DNA from: Planctomyces sp.
GTDB taxonomy: Bacteria > Planctomycetota > Planctomycetia > Planctomycetales > Planctomycetaceae
Assembly (NCBI GenBank): GCA_005778115.1
Contig: SXKJ01000005.1
Location: 1-45,622, forward strand
Direction: 5' to 3'
DNA length: 45,622 nt
How positions within the stretch are numbered: the stretch's first letter is position 1; the number at the start of each line of letters is the position of its first letter. The position numbers and the translations under genes were made by a program. Below, one piece after another: positions 34,242-42,027 of this stretch. Under the pieces are notes generated by a model. That model was not told the origin of the DNA and made no database searches. It saw only the letters and a list, made by a program, of their open reading frames with translations.

Positions 34242-34787
34242 TCACCGCATCGCTGGCCGCGGTCGTTCGACACACATACCGCCAAGGACGGAGCCAGACA
34301 GGAACTGCGGCGCACGCGGAGTGGCTTCGGGAGATTGGACAGTGGCGTTCTGACCGGGGATCGGGACGGCTGCCAAAGCGTGATTCGTGGGAGGTTCGCC
34401 GACCGTCGAGTTTTTCATCGCGAGGTACTTGAGCACGGTGGTCCGCGAGATTCGGCCCAGCAGTTGTCCGTCGCGGCAGACGTAGGCTCGCGAGCAGCTT
34501 CCTTCGCGGAACAGCGGCACGGCTTGGTCCATCAGGGCATCGGCCGGCAACAGCGTCACGGCGCGGCTGATCATCGAACTGACCGAGCGGCCGAGTAGCT
34601 CGGCACTGAGATGAGCCTTCAGCAGATCAAAGTCGGTGACGATTCCAGTTAGTCGTCCTGTGTCTTCGACGACGCACAGTTCGGTGAGATCGGAAGCGAC
34701 CAGCAGGTTCAGCGCGTCCTCCAGCGACATGCGTGCCGTTACCGTCACGAAATCCACCGACATCAAATCCGCAACCGTCTTCCGCAT
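34242..34787 (-). CDS. Tandem CBS-domain protein
   Basis: 181 aa. Two CBS motifs span residues ~8-60 (MSVDFVTVTARMSLEDALNLLVASDLTELCVVEDTGRLTGIVTDFDLLK) and ~70-125 (MISRAVTLLPADALMDQAVPLFREGSCSRAYVCRDGQLLGRISRTTVLKYL). Such pairs bind adenosyl nucleotides (AMP, ATP, SAM) and act as energy sensors for a partner protein. No catalytic domain is attached, and the C-terminal ~55 residues are disordered-looking (Pro/Ala-rich). The start is supported by GGGAGG nine nt upstream of ATG 34787. No obvious partner lies nearby. Confidence 0.88.
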   Translation of the reverse strand: MRKTVADLMSVDFVTVTARMSLEDALNLLVASDLTELCVVEDTGRLTGIVTDFDLLKAHLSAELLGRSVSSMISRAVTLLPADALMDQAVPLFREGSCSRAYVCRDGQLLGRISRTTVLKYLAMKNSTVGEPPTNHALAAVPIPGQNATVQSPEATPRAPQFLSGSVLGGMCVERPRPAMR

Positions 34788-34926
34788 GACAGAACCTCCC
34801 GCTCGGACGGAATCGGCAGGAGGGTTAGGAACGGCTTAATCAGAACGGAACTTTGACGGTCATTGCGGTTGTGCCGATCGTTTTGAGCGGCGTGGCACTC
34901 GCTGCGATTATTCATGGATGGGAGTT

Positions 34927-34995
34927 AGCACGACCCGCCAGCGAGTGGTCTGGGTGCATCCACTCGGTAAGTACCACTCGCTTGCGCGTCGTGCT
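34927..34995. repeat. AGCACGAC palindromic element
   Basis: AGCACGAC-cc-GC-c-AGCGAGTGG pairs with CCACTCGCT-t-GCG-c-GTCGTGCT, ~20 paired bases with small bulges and a ~23-nt interior. It lies between the CBS gene and the end of the PilX-like gene (both minus strand). Confidence 0.8.
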
Positions 34996-35010
34996 GATTG
35001 CCGCTGACGA

Positions 35011-36846
35011 TTAGAGCATCTCGCGCCAGAAGAGGACTCGCCAGCGATAGCCGGAGGGGTCGTTCGTCGCCGTGATGAGGTGCGCCGGCGGGACGTAGCT
35101 CTTAAACAGCGGCAGGCTGTCGCGGAATGTGACGCCGGTTTGCGGACGAATGTGGACGACCGGTTCCAGTGGCAGGCCGGCGGTCTCCCACGGACCGCCC
35201 CATCCGTTGTAGGTCGAGGGGTCTGCAACCCACGTCACGAACGGAGTGATCGGCTGGCCGTTATTGGCTTGAATCTGCGTGATGAGCTGCCAGATGTTGT
35301 ATTGATTGTTCCACAAGCCATTACTGAGTTTCCAAGAACCGCTGGCGGTGAATGTTGCCCGCGAAGCCATGAGCGGTCCCCGCACATCGAAGCAGCGAGT
35401 CCGTTGGCGGCGGATGCGAAAGTTGGTTGCCGTGGGACGAATGGCCTCACCCAAAATCGTCAGACGGCGATTGGTGGCGTCGACGTCGATGATCGGGAAC
35501 CAATTGCCGCTGTTCCCTTCCGCGAGCCAGATCGCATGAGTGCGGCCACTCGCATTGGAGAGGTTCGTGCCGGCGGGAAGCTGCACTTCGCTGTACGGTT
35601 GCCGGATGGGGGCGCTCGTGGCATTCGAGCCGCTCACATTCACGTCAGTGCCACTGACGAAGTCATAGCTGCCATCGGCACCGGCCAGACTGCTGGTCAA
35701 TAACACGGCCCCTTCGATCGACGCACGCGTGCCGGAGTTCAGCGCAATGCTTTGAGCCACGATCGCCGGCATGCGCGGGAAGAGCTTGCCATTAGAAACC
35801 ACTTCGCTGCCCGATGAGTCTCGCCAATTCACGCTCTCGAGCAGCACGTTGTCGCCAGTGAAGGAGATCTTTCCCGAACAGACGATCGTCCCTTGCACGA
35901 CCACATTGTCGTCAATCGTGAGTGCTCCTTCTCGATAGAAAACTCCCAACGGATTGTGCAGCGACGGGCGCAACACCGAGCTGTCGAGTGTTCCATTGGT
36001 CAGCGTCTCGGCGTTGTAGGTGAAGCCCCCTTCGTACAACCGATACGTCTTCCAATTGGCGAATGTGATCGACGGCGTCGTCAGCGAGGTACCGGCGGTC
36101 ACACGCGGGACATTCAGTTTCGTCAGATCGGCCAACTCAGACGCGGTGAAGCTGCTGGCGTTTGTGATTGGTCCACCCAACGGATGCGGGTGCAGCAAGG
36201 AGACGTTGCCGCCGCTGCTGGTGGAGTACAGCGTACCGGTCGATCGCAGAAATTCGTCACGTACCGAATCGTTCCACTTGGGACCGCTGAAGACTTTGAT
36301 GCCTTGAGTCAGCCAAGTTGGTCCATCGATGCATTGGCCGGGTTCCAACGTCAGCGACGGCTGTCCGGAACTGCCGGCCGACGTGAAAAGCGCATAGTTT
36401 TGAATCTGGTTGAAGCTGGCATTGCTGGCGAGGACGTCCGTGGCTTCCGTGATGTCGGGAGCGAGTATCTGCCGGCCGGGGACGCGTGGTTGTAATTCGA
36501 CGCCTACCTCGACGGTCTCGGTGACAAAGTCGAGTGGATCAGTGAGCGACGCCCACTTGCCGGTCGAACGGACCAACAATTGAAACGCTTGCCGCATGGC
36601 GCTCGCCGCGGTGCCCGCGCTGCTGGAGGACAAACCGTTGGACGACGGATTGAAGAATGCCGAACTGCCGCTCAACGGCGTTTGTCCCTTGCCCGTCGGA
36701 TAGGCGGTAGGCGACGTTTCGCCATCGATGGTGCGAAACTCGATCGTGTAGCTGGTGGTTCCCGAAGGATCGCTGCCGAGCCATCTCCCGCCGATTGACG
36801 TTCTGCCGCAACTGCACACCGCGCGATTGCGAACTGAGCGCGGCAT
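35011..36846 (-). CDS. PilX-like minor pseudopilin, main part (N-terminus in another frame)
   Basis: 611 aa as an open frame from 36846, but the first ~20 residues (MPRSVRNRAVCSCGRTSIGGR) are an out-of-frame reading of the true N-terminus. The credible protein starts around WLGSDPSGTTSYTIEFRTIDGE. It is a long secreted, Ser/Thr/Gly-rich protein of the planctomycete pilin-like family: LDFVTETVEVGVELQPRVPGRQI, an apparent beta-helix-like region (GVFYREGALTIDDNVVVQGTIVCSGKISFTGDNVLLESVNW), and ASIEGAVLLTSSLAGADGSYDFVSG. It is the last gene of the pseudopilin operon. The hydrophobic N-terminal helix is carried by 36773-37060 in another frame, implying a deletion or frameshift near 36770-36785. 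Confidence 0.72.
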   Translation of the reverse strand: MPRSVRNRAVCSCGRTSIGGRWLGSDPSGTTSYTIEFRTIDGETSPTAYPTGKGQTPLSGSSAFFNPSSNGLSSSSAGTAASAMRQAFQLLVRSTGKWASLTDPLDFVTETVEVGVELQPRVPGRQILAPDITEATDVLASNASFNQIQNYALFTSAGSSGQPSLTLEPGQCIDGPTWLTQGIKVFSGPKWNDSVRDEFLRSTGTLYSTSSGGNVSLLHPHPLGGPITNASSFTASELADLTKLNVPRVTAGTSLTTPSITFANWKTYRLYEGGFTYNAETLTNGTLDSSVLRPSLHNPLGVFYREGALTIDDNVVVQGTIVCSGKISFTGDNVLLESVNWRDSSGSEVVSNGKLFPRMPAIVAQSIALNSGTRASIEGAVLLTSSLAGADGSYDFVSGTDVNVSGSNATSAPIRQPYSEVQLPAGTNLSNASGRTHAIWLAEGNSGNWFPIIDVDATNRRLTILGEAIRPTATNFRIRRQRTRCFDVRGPLMASRATFTASGSWKLSNGLWNNQYNIWQLITQIQANNGQPITPFVTWVADPSTYNGWGGPWETAGLPLEPVVHIRPQTGVTFRDSLPLFKSYVPPAHLITATNDPSGYRWRVLFWREML

Positions 36847-37060
36847 ACGTCAGCGCCATGCTCATACTGATGGCGATCATCACGACCACCAGCGATACAC
36901 CACGCCGATCTGAGATCCGTCGCAGGGCGCTAACCCCGGTTTGTGTTTCGAGAACCGGGGCTAACGCCCTGCGGCTGATTCGATCTACGAAAACAAACCT
37001 AGCACATTTCAGCTGATCCGAATGCGACCACCGGGGGGCTGACGCCGCCCCGCTCGCCAA
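36773..37060 (-). pseudogene. PilX-like pseudopilin, N-terminal fragment
   Basis: This frame supplies the missing N-terminus of the gene above: RISDRRGVSLVVVMIAISMSMALTYAALSSQSRGVQLRQNVNRREMARQ, a typical prepilin/PilX segment (basic leader, cleavage near R-G/V, one hydrophobic helix, then NRREMARQ, normally followed by AxxAG). The family-like sequence stops at ARQ (~36773), and the other frame takes over with GSDPSGTTSY. Some 40 codons expected between them are missing. The upstream start is unclear: TTG 37060 is only the limit of the open frame, and part of the leader (RRALAPVLETQTGVSALRR) is translated palindrome. Confidence 0.6.
36921..36973. repeat. CGCAGGGCG palindromic element in the PilX-like leader
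   Basis: The 21-nt arms (CGCAGGGCGCTAACCCCGG... / mirror) have two mismatches and an 11-nt loop. It encodes part of the region just before the prepilin peptidase site. It belongs to the same family as 39721-39789. Confidence 0.85.
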
Positions 37061-37087
37061 TCGAGATTAGTGTCTCATGCGGTCCTC

Positions 37088-37759
37088 TCAGAAATTCGGC
37101 ATCGTGAGGTTGGCGGGATAGGACTGCACATCACCGACGCTGACGGCGCCTGTGATCCACGACACCGTGATCAGGATGCAGCGGCGATTCGTTCCGGTGT
37201 TCTCGACCAGCCAGATGACGGTGTCTTGCGTGCGCGTCGGACCGGTGCCTCCCGACGGCGTAAACGTGAGATCGACGACCGATGCCTTAGAGGTCTTCAT
37301 CGCCGCGCCGCCGAGGATGACGTGCGACCGATTCCTTCCCCCCGCGCCGGACGTATCGAGGTCAATCGTGCTACTGCTGCCGGCGTGTGCCAACACGCTG
37401 ACCATTCCGGGCGCGCTGCCGCTGACCGGATTGGTCTGATACGAATTGCTGGCCAAGTCGAACGTGACCGCGAAGCTGGCGTTGTATTGCACCGCCGATT
37501 GCCGCGCGCCCCGAATGTCCGCCGCCAGACTGCGAGCCGTTGCTTCCAACGCCACCGCACCGCTCGCTGAACTCAGTGAGGGAATAACGACCGAGGCCAA
37601 GATGCCGACGATCGTCACCACGATCAGCATCTCGACCAGCGTGAAGCCCTGGCGAAAAGCGGAGGGGGGAAGGCGGAGGGAGGAAAGGGGAATTGGAAAC
37701 GAAGGCACTACTCCGATTCCCGACTTCCGCTCTCCGACTTCCGAATTTCTACGGCTCAT
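37088..37759 (-). CDS. GspH/FimT-type pseudopilin
   Basis: 223 aa. The prepilin peptidase site and N-terminal helix are RQGFTLVEMLIVVTIVGILASVVIPSLSSA (cleavage G^F, Glu at +5). Downstream, EATARSLAADIRGARQSAVQYNASFAVTFD is the GspH-like segment, followed by beta-rich sequence (VSVLAHAGSSSTIDLDTSGAG, VVDLTFTPSGGTGPTRTQDTVIWLVENTGTNRRCILITVSWITGAVSVGD). The ~36-residue leader (NSEVGERKSGIGVVPSFPIPLSSLRLPPSAF) is far longer than usual and is read from a purine-rich palindrome. The ATG at 37759 overlaps the end of the upstream PulJ-like gene by 11 nt. Confidence 0.87.
   Translation of the reverse strand: MSRRNSEVGERKSGIGVVPSFPIPLSSLRLPPSAFRQGFTLVEMLIVVTIVGILASVVIPSLSSASGAVALEATARSLAADIRGARQSAVQYNASFAVTFDLASNSYQTNPVSGSAPGMVSVLAHAGSSSTIDLDTSGAGGRNRSHVILGGAAMKTSKASVVDLTFTPSGGTGPTRTQDTVIWLVENTGTNRRCILITVSWITGAVSVGDVQSYPANLTMPNF
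37656..37748. repeat. Purine-rich imperfect palindrome at the PulJ/GspH junction
   Basis: The left half AGCGGAGGGGGGAAGGCGGA... is imperfectly complementary to the right half ...CCCGACTTCCGCTCTCCGAC. It covers the gene junction and encodes the leader of the GspH-like protein. Confidence 0.6.
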
Positions 37760-38723
37760 AGACGTACCTCAGACTCGCCGAACCAAAGAAAGGAATCGCC
37801 GAAACCGTATCTGAAGCGCGGACGATGCCATCTGGTTCAACCTGCAATTCAATCTGCAACGTCGCCTGTCGCACTCCCGAGCGGTTGCCGAAGGTGCCTT
37901 GTGGCCAACTCAACTGCATCCAGGCCGTGGTCTGAGGCGCGGCTGATGCCAACTCGCTGTCGCTGGGAGTCAGCGAGAGTACGAAACGCGCATTGCCAAT
38001 CGACTGCGTGACGCTGCTGGTCGGTGTCGAGGAACTTGGTGAACTCGACGGTCCTGGCGGAAGCGAAGGTCCAAACGGAGAACCCGTTCCGCTCGCGGGC
38101 GGGAACACGGGAGCTGAGACCGCACTGCTGGATGTGCTCAACGAGGACTGACGCAGTCGATCACACAACGGAATCTTCTCGGCCGCGGTGGAGGTCAGCA
38201 GATTGGTGACAGTCGTCGGCAAATCGCTGGCGGCGAAATCAAACGACGCTGTCTGACCGGGGAACGCGACCTCAATCAATTGACCGGGGTTTTTGGAGTC
38301 CCAAGTGTAGATCAACAACTCGCCGACGTTCGGCAGACGATTCAGCACGCCATTCGCGGACATGCCCCCTGACCGGCCGCCGGTCCACAGCACCAGCACA
38401 TCCGGAATCTGATTCGTCCCCACCGGCCGAGACACGACAGTCATCCCAACACGAGTTGGCTGCCCAGCCAGGTCATACACGCCGGTCTGAGAAATCATGT
38501 ACTCGATGCGTTCAATCGCCGCGCGGGCTTGCAGGTCGGAATCCTCGACACCCTTTGTATAGGACCACGCCGAGTTCACCGCGTTCGACATACCCGCCAG
38601 CACGACCGACATCATGCTCAGGATCGTCAGCGAGATCAGCAGCTCGGCGAGAGTCATGCCGCGATGACTAATACGGAGTGCGGAGTGTCGAGTGCGGAGT
38701 GATGAACCCACTCCGCACTCCAC
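37749..38723 (-). CDS. PulJ/GspJ-type pseudopilin
   Basis: 324 aa. Prepilin segment HRGMTLAELLISLTILSMMSVVLAGMSNAVNSAW, with cleavage G^M and the conserved Glu at +5. It is followed by YTKGVEDSDLQARAAIERIEYMISQ, the usual J-type pseudopilin continuation, VLWTGGRSGG, and a long Ser/Pro-rich linker (PVFPPASGTGSPFGPSLPPG...). The ~22-residue leader before HRGM (ECGVGSSLRTRHSALRIS) comes from the palindrome at 38674-38748, and the frame starts at GTG 38723 inside it. The gene overlaps the end of the upstream PilV-like gene by ~70 nt. Confidence 0.85.
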   Translation of the reverse strand: MECGVGSSLRTRHSALRISHRGMTLAELLISLTILSMMSVVLAGMSNAVNSAWSYTKGVEDSDLQARAAIERIEYMISQTGVYDLAGQPTRVGMTVVSRPVGTNQIPDVLVLWTGGRSGGMSANGVLNRLPNVGELLIYTWDSKNPGQLIEVAFPGQTASFDFAASDLPTTVTNLLTSTAAEKIPLCDRLRQSSLSTSSSAVSAPVFPPASGTGSPFGPSLPPGPSSSPSSSTPTSSVTQSIGNARFVLSLTPSDSELASAAPQTTAWMQLSWPQGTFGNRSGVRQATLQIELQVEPDGIVRASDTVSAIPFFGSASLRYVYEP

Positions 38724-39421
38724 ACTCCGAATTCCGAATTCCGAATTGACGACGTCTGCGCATGGTCTCCCACTCCTTCAGGGGCCGGTGACACGGAGGA
38801 GAAGACTCGCACGACTTGGGCGACAGTCCGCGTGGACTTATTCGCGGTGTAAGCCACGAACACGGTGACTCGGCGATGCGGCGTGTGTTGTGTGACCACG
38901 GTCCAGCCGGTTGGGTTCGGCTGTAATCGCTCGATTAGCACCGACCGCGTAAAGCGACCGACAAAGTTCGGTGCCGCTGCGAGTTCGGCCGTCCGGCTAC
39001 CGGCCTTGCCAAGCGTCATTTCCATGTAAGCCGCTGCGGCAATTGCACCGTCATCATTGCCCAGGACTTCTCCCGCTTTGGTACGGGGTGGGCATTCGCT
39101 GAACTTGTCGTAGTCATCAATCGTCGTGAACCAACTCCGCAGCGGAATTGGCGAAACAATGCCGGCTGTTCCCGTGGGAAACTTCGAGGCGGCGATTTCG
39201 TTCATCAATTGCTCGGCCATGCCTTGCCCGACCGAACGATAAATCGAATCGTTGCTGGATTGGACTGCTCCGGCGACCGAGTTCAACAAGGCCGCGCCCG
39301 CCAGTGACATCACCGCCAGAGCGATCATCGACTCGGCATATGTGAAACCTCGGCGCAGAGGAGTGCTCGGCGCGATCAAATGTCGCGAGCAATCACCACG
39401 AACTTCGCCGAGAGTTGTCAC
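38654..39421 (-). CDS. PilV/GspI-type pseudopilin
   Basis: 255 aa, first gene of the operon. Prepilin segment LRRGFTYAESMIALAVMSLAGAALLNSVAGAVQSS, cleavage G^F, Glu at +5, with a normal basic leader and no palindrome. The following region (AEQLMNEIAASKFPTGTAG) is typical of PilV/GspI relatives. The last ~25 residues (SSIRNSEFGVWSAEWVHHSALDTPHSVLV) are translated from the palindrome at 38674-38748, which also encodes the leader of the next protein. This operon probably builds a pseudopilus tip or related secretion or attachment structure in the envelope; no ATPase or peptidase gene is present here. Confidence 0.85.
   Translation of the reverse strand: MTTLGEVRGDCSRHLIAPSTPLRRGFTYAESMIALAVMSLAGAALLNSVAGAVQSSNDSIYRSVGQGMAEQLMNEIAASKFPTGTAGIVSPIPLRSWFTTIDDYDKFSECPPRTKAGEVLGNDDGAIAAAAYMEMTLGKAGSRTAELAAAPNFVGRFTRSVLIERLQPNPTGWTVVTQHTPHRRVTVFVAYTANKSTRTVAQVVRVFSSVSPAPEGVGDHAQTSSIRNSEFGVWSAEWVHHSALDTPHSVLVIAA
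38674..38748. repeat. CGGAGTG palindromic element at the PilV/PulJ junction
   Basis: CGGAGTGCGGAGTGTCGAG... pairs with ...CACTCCGCACTCCACACTCCG, followed by tandem AATTCCG. It is read in two frames at once, as the end of the PilV-like protein and the leader of the PulJ-like protein. Confidence 0.8.
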
Positions 39422-39720
39422 GATCTCCGCTCCGTTTCAATGGCAGCGCATGAAAAAAGACGCGGCATGTTCCCCTCGAAGCTCCCAGCTTCCCATGCCG
39501 CGCCCGTAAAGTCGTTATCGTCCGTCCCAGAACCAGATGGGCGTCAGGGGCCGAACAGTCACCAGAAACCTAGGTCACGTCCTCAGACTGTCAAATCGCG
39601 GCCGGCATCTTTTGTCCGAACGCGGCAATCCTCGATCGTTGTCGGCCCCATCCAGCTTGTCTGGATGGACCGAACGATGGTGAGCTAGAGCAATCTCAGA
39701 GCAAAGAATTTGGGTTGAGC

Positions 39721-39789
39721 AAATCAGCCGCAGGGCGCTAGCCCCGGTTCGAGCGAGATTAACCGGGACTAGCGTCCTGCGGCTGATTT
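39721..39789. repeat. CGCAGGGCG palindromic element (second family copy)
   Basis: The 29-nt arms (AAATCAGCCGCAGGGCGC... / ...GCGTCCTGCGGCTGATTT) pair with two or three mismatches around an 11-nt loop. The core CGCAGGGCGCTA.CCCCGG is shared with 36921-36973. Confidence 0.88.
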
Positions 39790-39836
39790 AGGGAGCCCCA
39801 ATTCTTGGTTGTGACACAGCACTATAGGCAGACCAT

Positions 39837-39961
39837 CCACCCGGTTCTCTGCCCCCATCCGCATCGTTGCAGAAGCCGGATACCTGCTCGCCGAATTGCG
39901 ATTAGCGGGCGATCTCTCGCTCCATCGACGCGAGGTCAATGGGGGCGATAGAACCCGGTGG
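39837..39961 (+). ncRNA. Candidate structured RNA or 5' UTR element upstream of the enoyl reductase
   Basis: CCACCCGGTTCT-ct-GCCCCCAT (39837-39858) pairs with ATGGGGGC-gat-AGAACCCGGTGG (39939-39961): ~19 base pairs with one mismatch and one small internal loop. It encloses about 80 nt with further potential stems (CTCGC/GCGAG, TCGCC/GGCGA). Unlike the short-loop palindromes, this has the layout of a branched RNA. No known riboswitch or 6S/SRP signature is recognised, and either strand could be the functional one. Confidence 0.35.
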
Positions 39962-39996
39962 CATCAGGATCAATCAATCAACGAGGGCGAAGTACG

Positions 39997-41022
39997 ATGA
40001 AGGCTGTGCAATTCGATCAGTTCGGTGAACCCGCGGATGTGCTGCGTGTGCGGGATGTCGAGCCGCCTCAGCCCAAGGCTGGCGAGCTTCTCGTGAGGAT
40101 GTTGCTCAGTCCGGCCAATCCCTCGGACTTAATGACGACCCGCGGGGTGTATGGCAAACTGCCGAAGCTCCCTTGCACGCCAGGGTACGAAGGAGTCGGC
40201 ATCGTCGAAGCCAGCGGCGGCGGATTGCTCGGCAAGCTGCTGGTCGGCAAACGCGTCGCCTTGCTCAACGGCATCAACGGGAATTGGCAAGAGCTGACGA
40301 CGGTCGGCGCGAAACAAGCCGTGCCGTTGCCGAAGTCGCTACCGTCCGAACAAGGCGCGACGTTCTTCGTGAATCCGACAACCGCATTCGCAATGACTCA
40401 GCGAGTGCTCGCCGTGCCGAAGGGAGATTGGTTGATCCAAACGGCGGCCGCATCGGAGCTCGGCAAGATGGTCGTGCGGCTGGGACAGCGATTTGGTTTC
40501 AAGACGCTCAACGTCGTCCGTCGCGCCGAGCAAGCGGCCGCCTTGAAATCGTTGGGCGCGGAAGCGGTCGTCGTATTTGATCCCGCGCAGCATTCGGTCG
40601 ACGACTTGCGAAACGAAGTGCGGCATGTGGCAGGGGATCGTGGAGTGCGTTTCGCAATTGATCCCGTCGGTGGAGCAACGGGCTCGGCCGTCGTGAAATG
40701 CTTGGCACCTGGCGGCCGCATGTTGGTCTACGGAACACTGTCGCCAGAACCCATGAGTTTCTCGCCGCGCGATTTGATGACTCCAGGAGCAACCATCGCG
40801 GGCTTTTGGTTGGCTCGCTGGCTGCCGCAGCAAGGCTTGCTCGCCAAGATCAAACTGATCCGCACCGTCTCGCGATTGATTCAGGAGGGGGTGCTGACAT
40901 CACAGATCGGCGAAGTTTTTCCGATGGATCAGATTGCCGATGCCGTCCGCGCCGCGGAAGCGCCCGGGCGAACGGGCAAAGTGCTGTTGCGATTGGGCGA
41001 TTTTAAACACGACCGCCCGTAG
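39997..41022 (+). CDS. Zinc-free MDR oxidoreductase, trans-2-enoyl-CoA reductase-like
   Basis: 341 aa from ATG 39997, where the family sequence begins (MKAVQFDQFGEPADVLRVRDVEPPQPKAGELLVRMLLSPANPSDL). A medium-chain reductase: TPGYEGVGIVEASGGG, NPTTAFAMTQRVL, the nucleotide-binding turn WLIQTAAASELGKMVVRLGQRFGFKTLNVVRR, GGRMLVYGTLS. Catalytic-zinc ligands are absent. The order ANPSDL...G-YG-LP..PG-EGVG and FFVNPTTA resemble mitochondrial-type enoyl thioester reductase (MECR/ETR1), which reduces enoyl-ACP/CoA with NADPH; quinone reductase is the alternative. Its stop is the TAG of the GTAG that begins the palindrome at 41019. Confidence 0.85.
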   Translation: MKAVQFDQFGEPADVLRVRDVEPPQPKAGELLVRMLLSPANPSDLMTTRGVYGKLPKLPCTPGYEGVGIVEASGGGLLGKLLVGKRVALLNGINGNWQELTTVGAKQAVPLPKSLPSEQGATFFVNPTTAFAMTQRVLAVPKGDWLIQTAAASELGKMVVRLGQRFGFKTLNVVRRAEQAAALKSLGAEAVVVFDPAQHSVDDLRNEVRHVAGDRGVRFAIDPVGGATGSAVVKCLAPGGRMLVYGTLSPEPMSFSPRDLMTPGATIAGFWLARWLPQQGLLAKIKLIRTVSRLIQEGVLTSQIGEVFPMDQIADAVRAAEAPGRTGKVLLRLGDFKHDRP

Positions 41023-41078
41023 TGACCCGATTTATCGGGTCTTGATCGCTCGTTCGACCCCATAAATGGGGTCACGAC
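41019..41078. repeat. GTAGTGACCC palindromic element
   Basis: GTAGTGACCC and GGGGTCACGAC bracket two inner hairpins (GACCCGAT-TT-ATCGGGTC and GACCCCAT-AA-ATGGGGTC). It lies between convergent genes (stops at 41022 and 41087) and supplies the plus-strand TAG stop. Probable terminator. Confidence 0.82.
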
Positions 41079-41086
41079 GAGCGCGG

Positions 41087-42010
41087 TCAGTCGTCGTAGC
41101 GATTCGGACTCCAGCCTTGTGCGACATCGCAGAGCGTTTTCAACGTCGCGTGATCGACGGCGCAGGCGACGATGCGTGGCAGGCGCAGCATGTTGGCTCG
41201 ACCGTCCAGCCACATTTCGCGGAAGTGGACCGGCTCGCCGGTATCGGTCCAGATGGCGTCCCCTCCCAGGATGCGAGCGATGTGCAGTGAGACCGGGAAG
41301 TCGTAGATGTTCGGCGAGTGAATCAGGCTGCCACCGAATTCGCCGGTTGCGAGTAGCGGGTAGATGCTGCCTGGCATGTCGTCGGGAGCGACTCCTTGCA
41401 GGCCGGCAGCGGTGACTGCCTCAGCACGTTCGCGGTCGCGCTGTTGGAAGCCGATGAGGTAGATCTGTTTTGACTGTGGCCGAGTTGCCGGAACGATCGG
41501 TGTCAGACCATCGAGCACCGCACGAGCCCGTTGGCTGGGGTCATCGGCCCCGACGACGATGCGAGAACCAATCGCCTCGAACCAGGTGCCGTGCTCACCG
41601 GTCTCCGGCACGAAGACCAGGGAGTAATGCAGCGTCTGCCGATCTCGCAGGTGCAGCATGACTGCGTAGCCGTTGCCGGTGTGGTCGCGATACTGCTTCG
41701 TGCCGTCGATCGGATCGAGCGCGATGGTCAGCTCGCCATCGGATGCGAAGTGTCCCATGTCGCCGTTCTCTTCTTCCGCCTCGATGCGACATTGCCGAAA
41801 CAGCGGCGAACGGTCACGCAGTGCGGAGATGACCAGCTCCTGCACCGTCAGGTCCGCGAGTGTCAGGGCATCGGTCGCCGCGCTGCCGGACGTCTTGCCC
41901 GACAACGCGATGTTGAACTTGCGCAGTTGTCGAGCAACGCCTCCTGCCCAGCGCAAAACCTCTGGCATGTGAGTCGCCAACGCTTCGGCCACTTCGCGAA
42001 CTGCGGTCAT
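41087..42010 (-). CDS. Inositol monophosphatase-family phosphatase (CysQ/IMPase-like)
   Basis: 307 aa from ATG 42010; the open frame upstream runs into a palindrome and is not used. Family metal-site motifs: Glu in RIEAEEENGDM, the hallmark IALDPIDGTKQY (D-P-I-D-G-T), and the distal acidic region LIHSPNIYDFPVSLHIARILGGDAIWTDTGE in place of W(D)xAAG. The substrate-side lysine region 'SGKTSGSAATDALTLADLTVQE' is the usual K..GS.VT.AD segment. It probably removes a phosphate from an inositol, nucleotide (PAP) or sugar phosphate. The altered WDxAAG motif (IYDFPVS) makes the exact activity uncertain. Confidence 0.85.
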   Translation of the reverse strand: MTAVREVAEALATHMPEVLRWAGGVARQLRKFNIALSGKTSGSAATDALTLADLTVQELVISALRDRSPLFRQCRIEAEEENGDMGHFASDGELTIALDPIDGTKQYRDHTGNGYAVMLHLRDRQTLHYSLVFVPETGEHGTWFEAIGSRIVVGADDPSQRARAVLDGLTPIVPATRPQSKQIYLIGFQQRDRERAEAVTAAGLQGVAPDDMPGSIYPLLATGEFGGSLIHSPNIYDFPVSLHIARILGGDAIWTDTGEPVHFREMWLDGRANMLRLPRIVACAVDHATLKTLCDVAQGWSPNRYDD

Positions 42011-42027
42011 GAGAACCTGTCCTTTCA

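Larger units (their letters stand above)
39422..39996. other. Long non-coding region between the pseudopilin operon and the enoyl reductase
   Basis: No gene found. From left to right it holds a possible leader hairpin of the PilV-like gene (GCGGCATG ~39462 / CATGCCGC ~39494), a palindrome at 39721-39789, and a long-stem structured segment at 39837-39961 that ends 35 nt before the next start codon. The operon promoter should lie in its left part on the minus strand, but I see no convincing hexamers. Confidence 0.55.

Noticed and set aside
39837-39961. Assignment of the structured segment to 6S RNA, SRP RNA or a named riboswitch
   Set aside because: None of their conserved loops could be matched by eye; left as an unassigned candidate.
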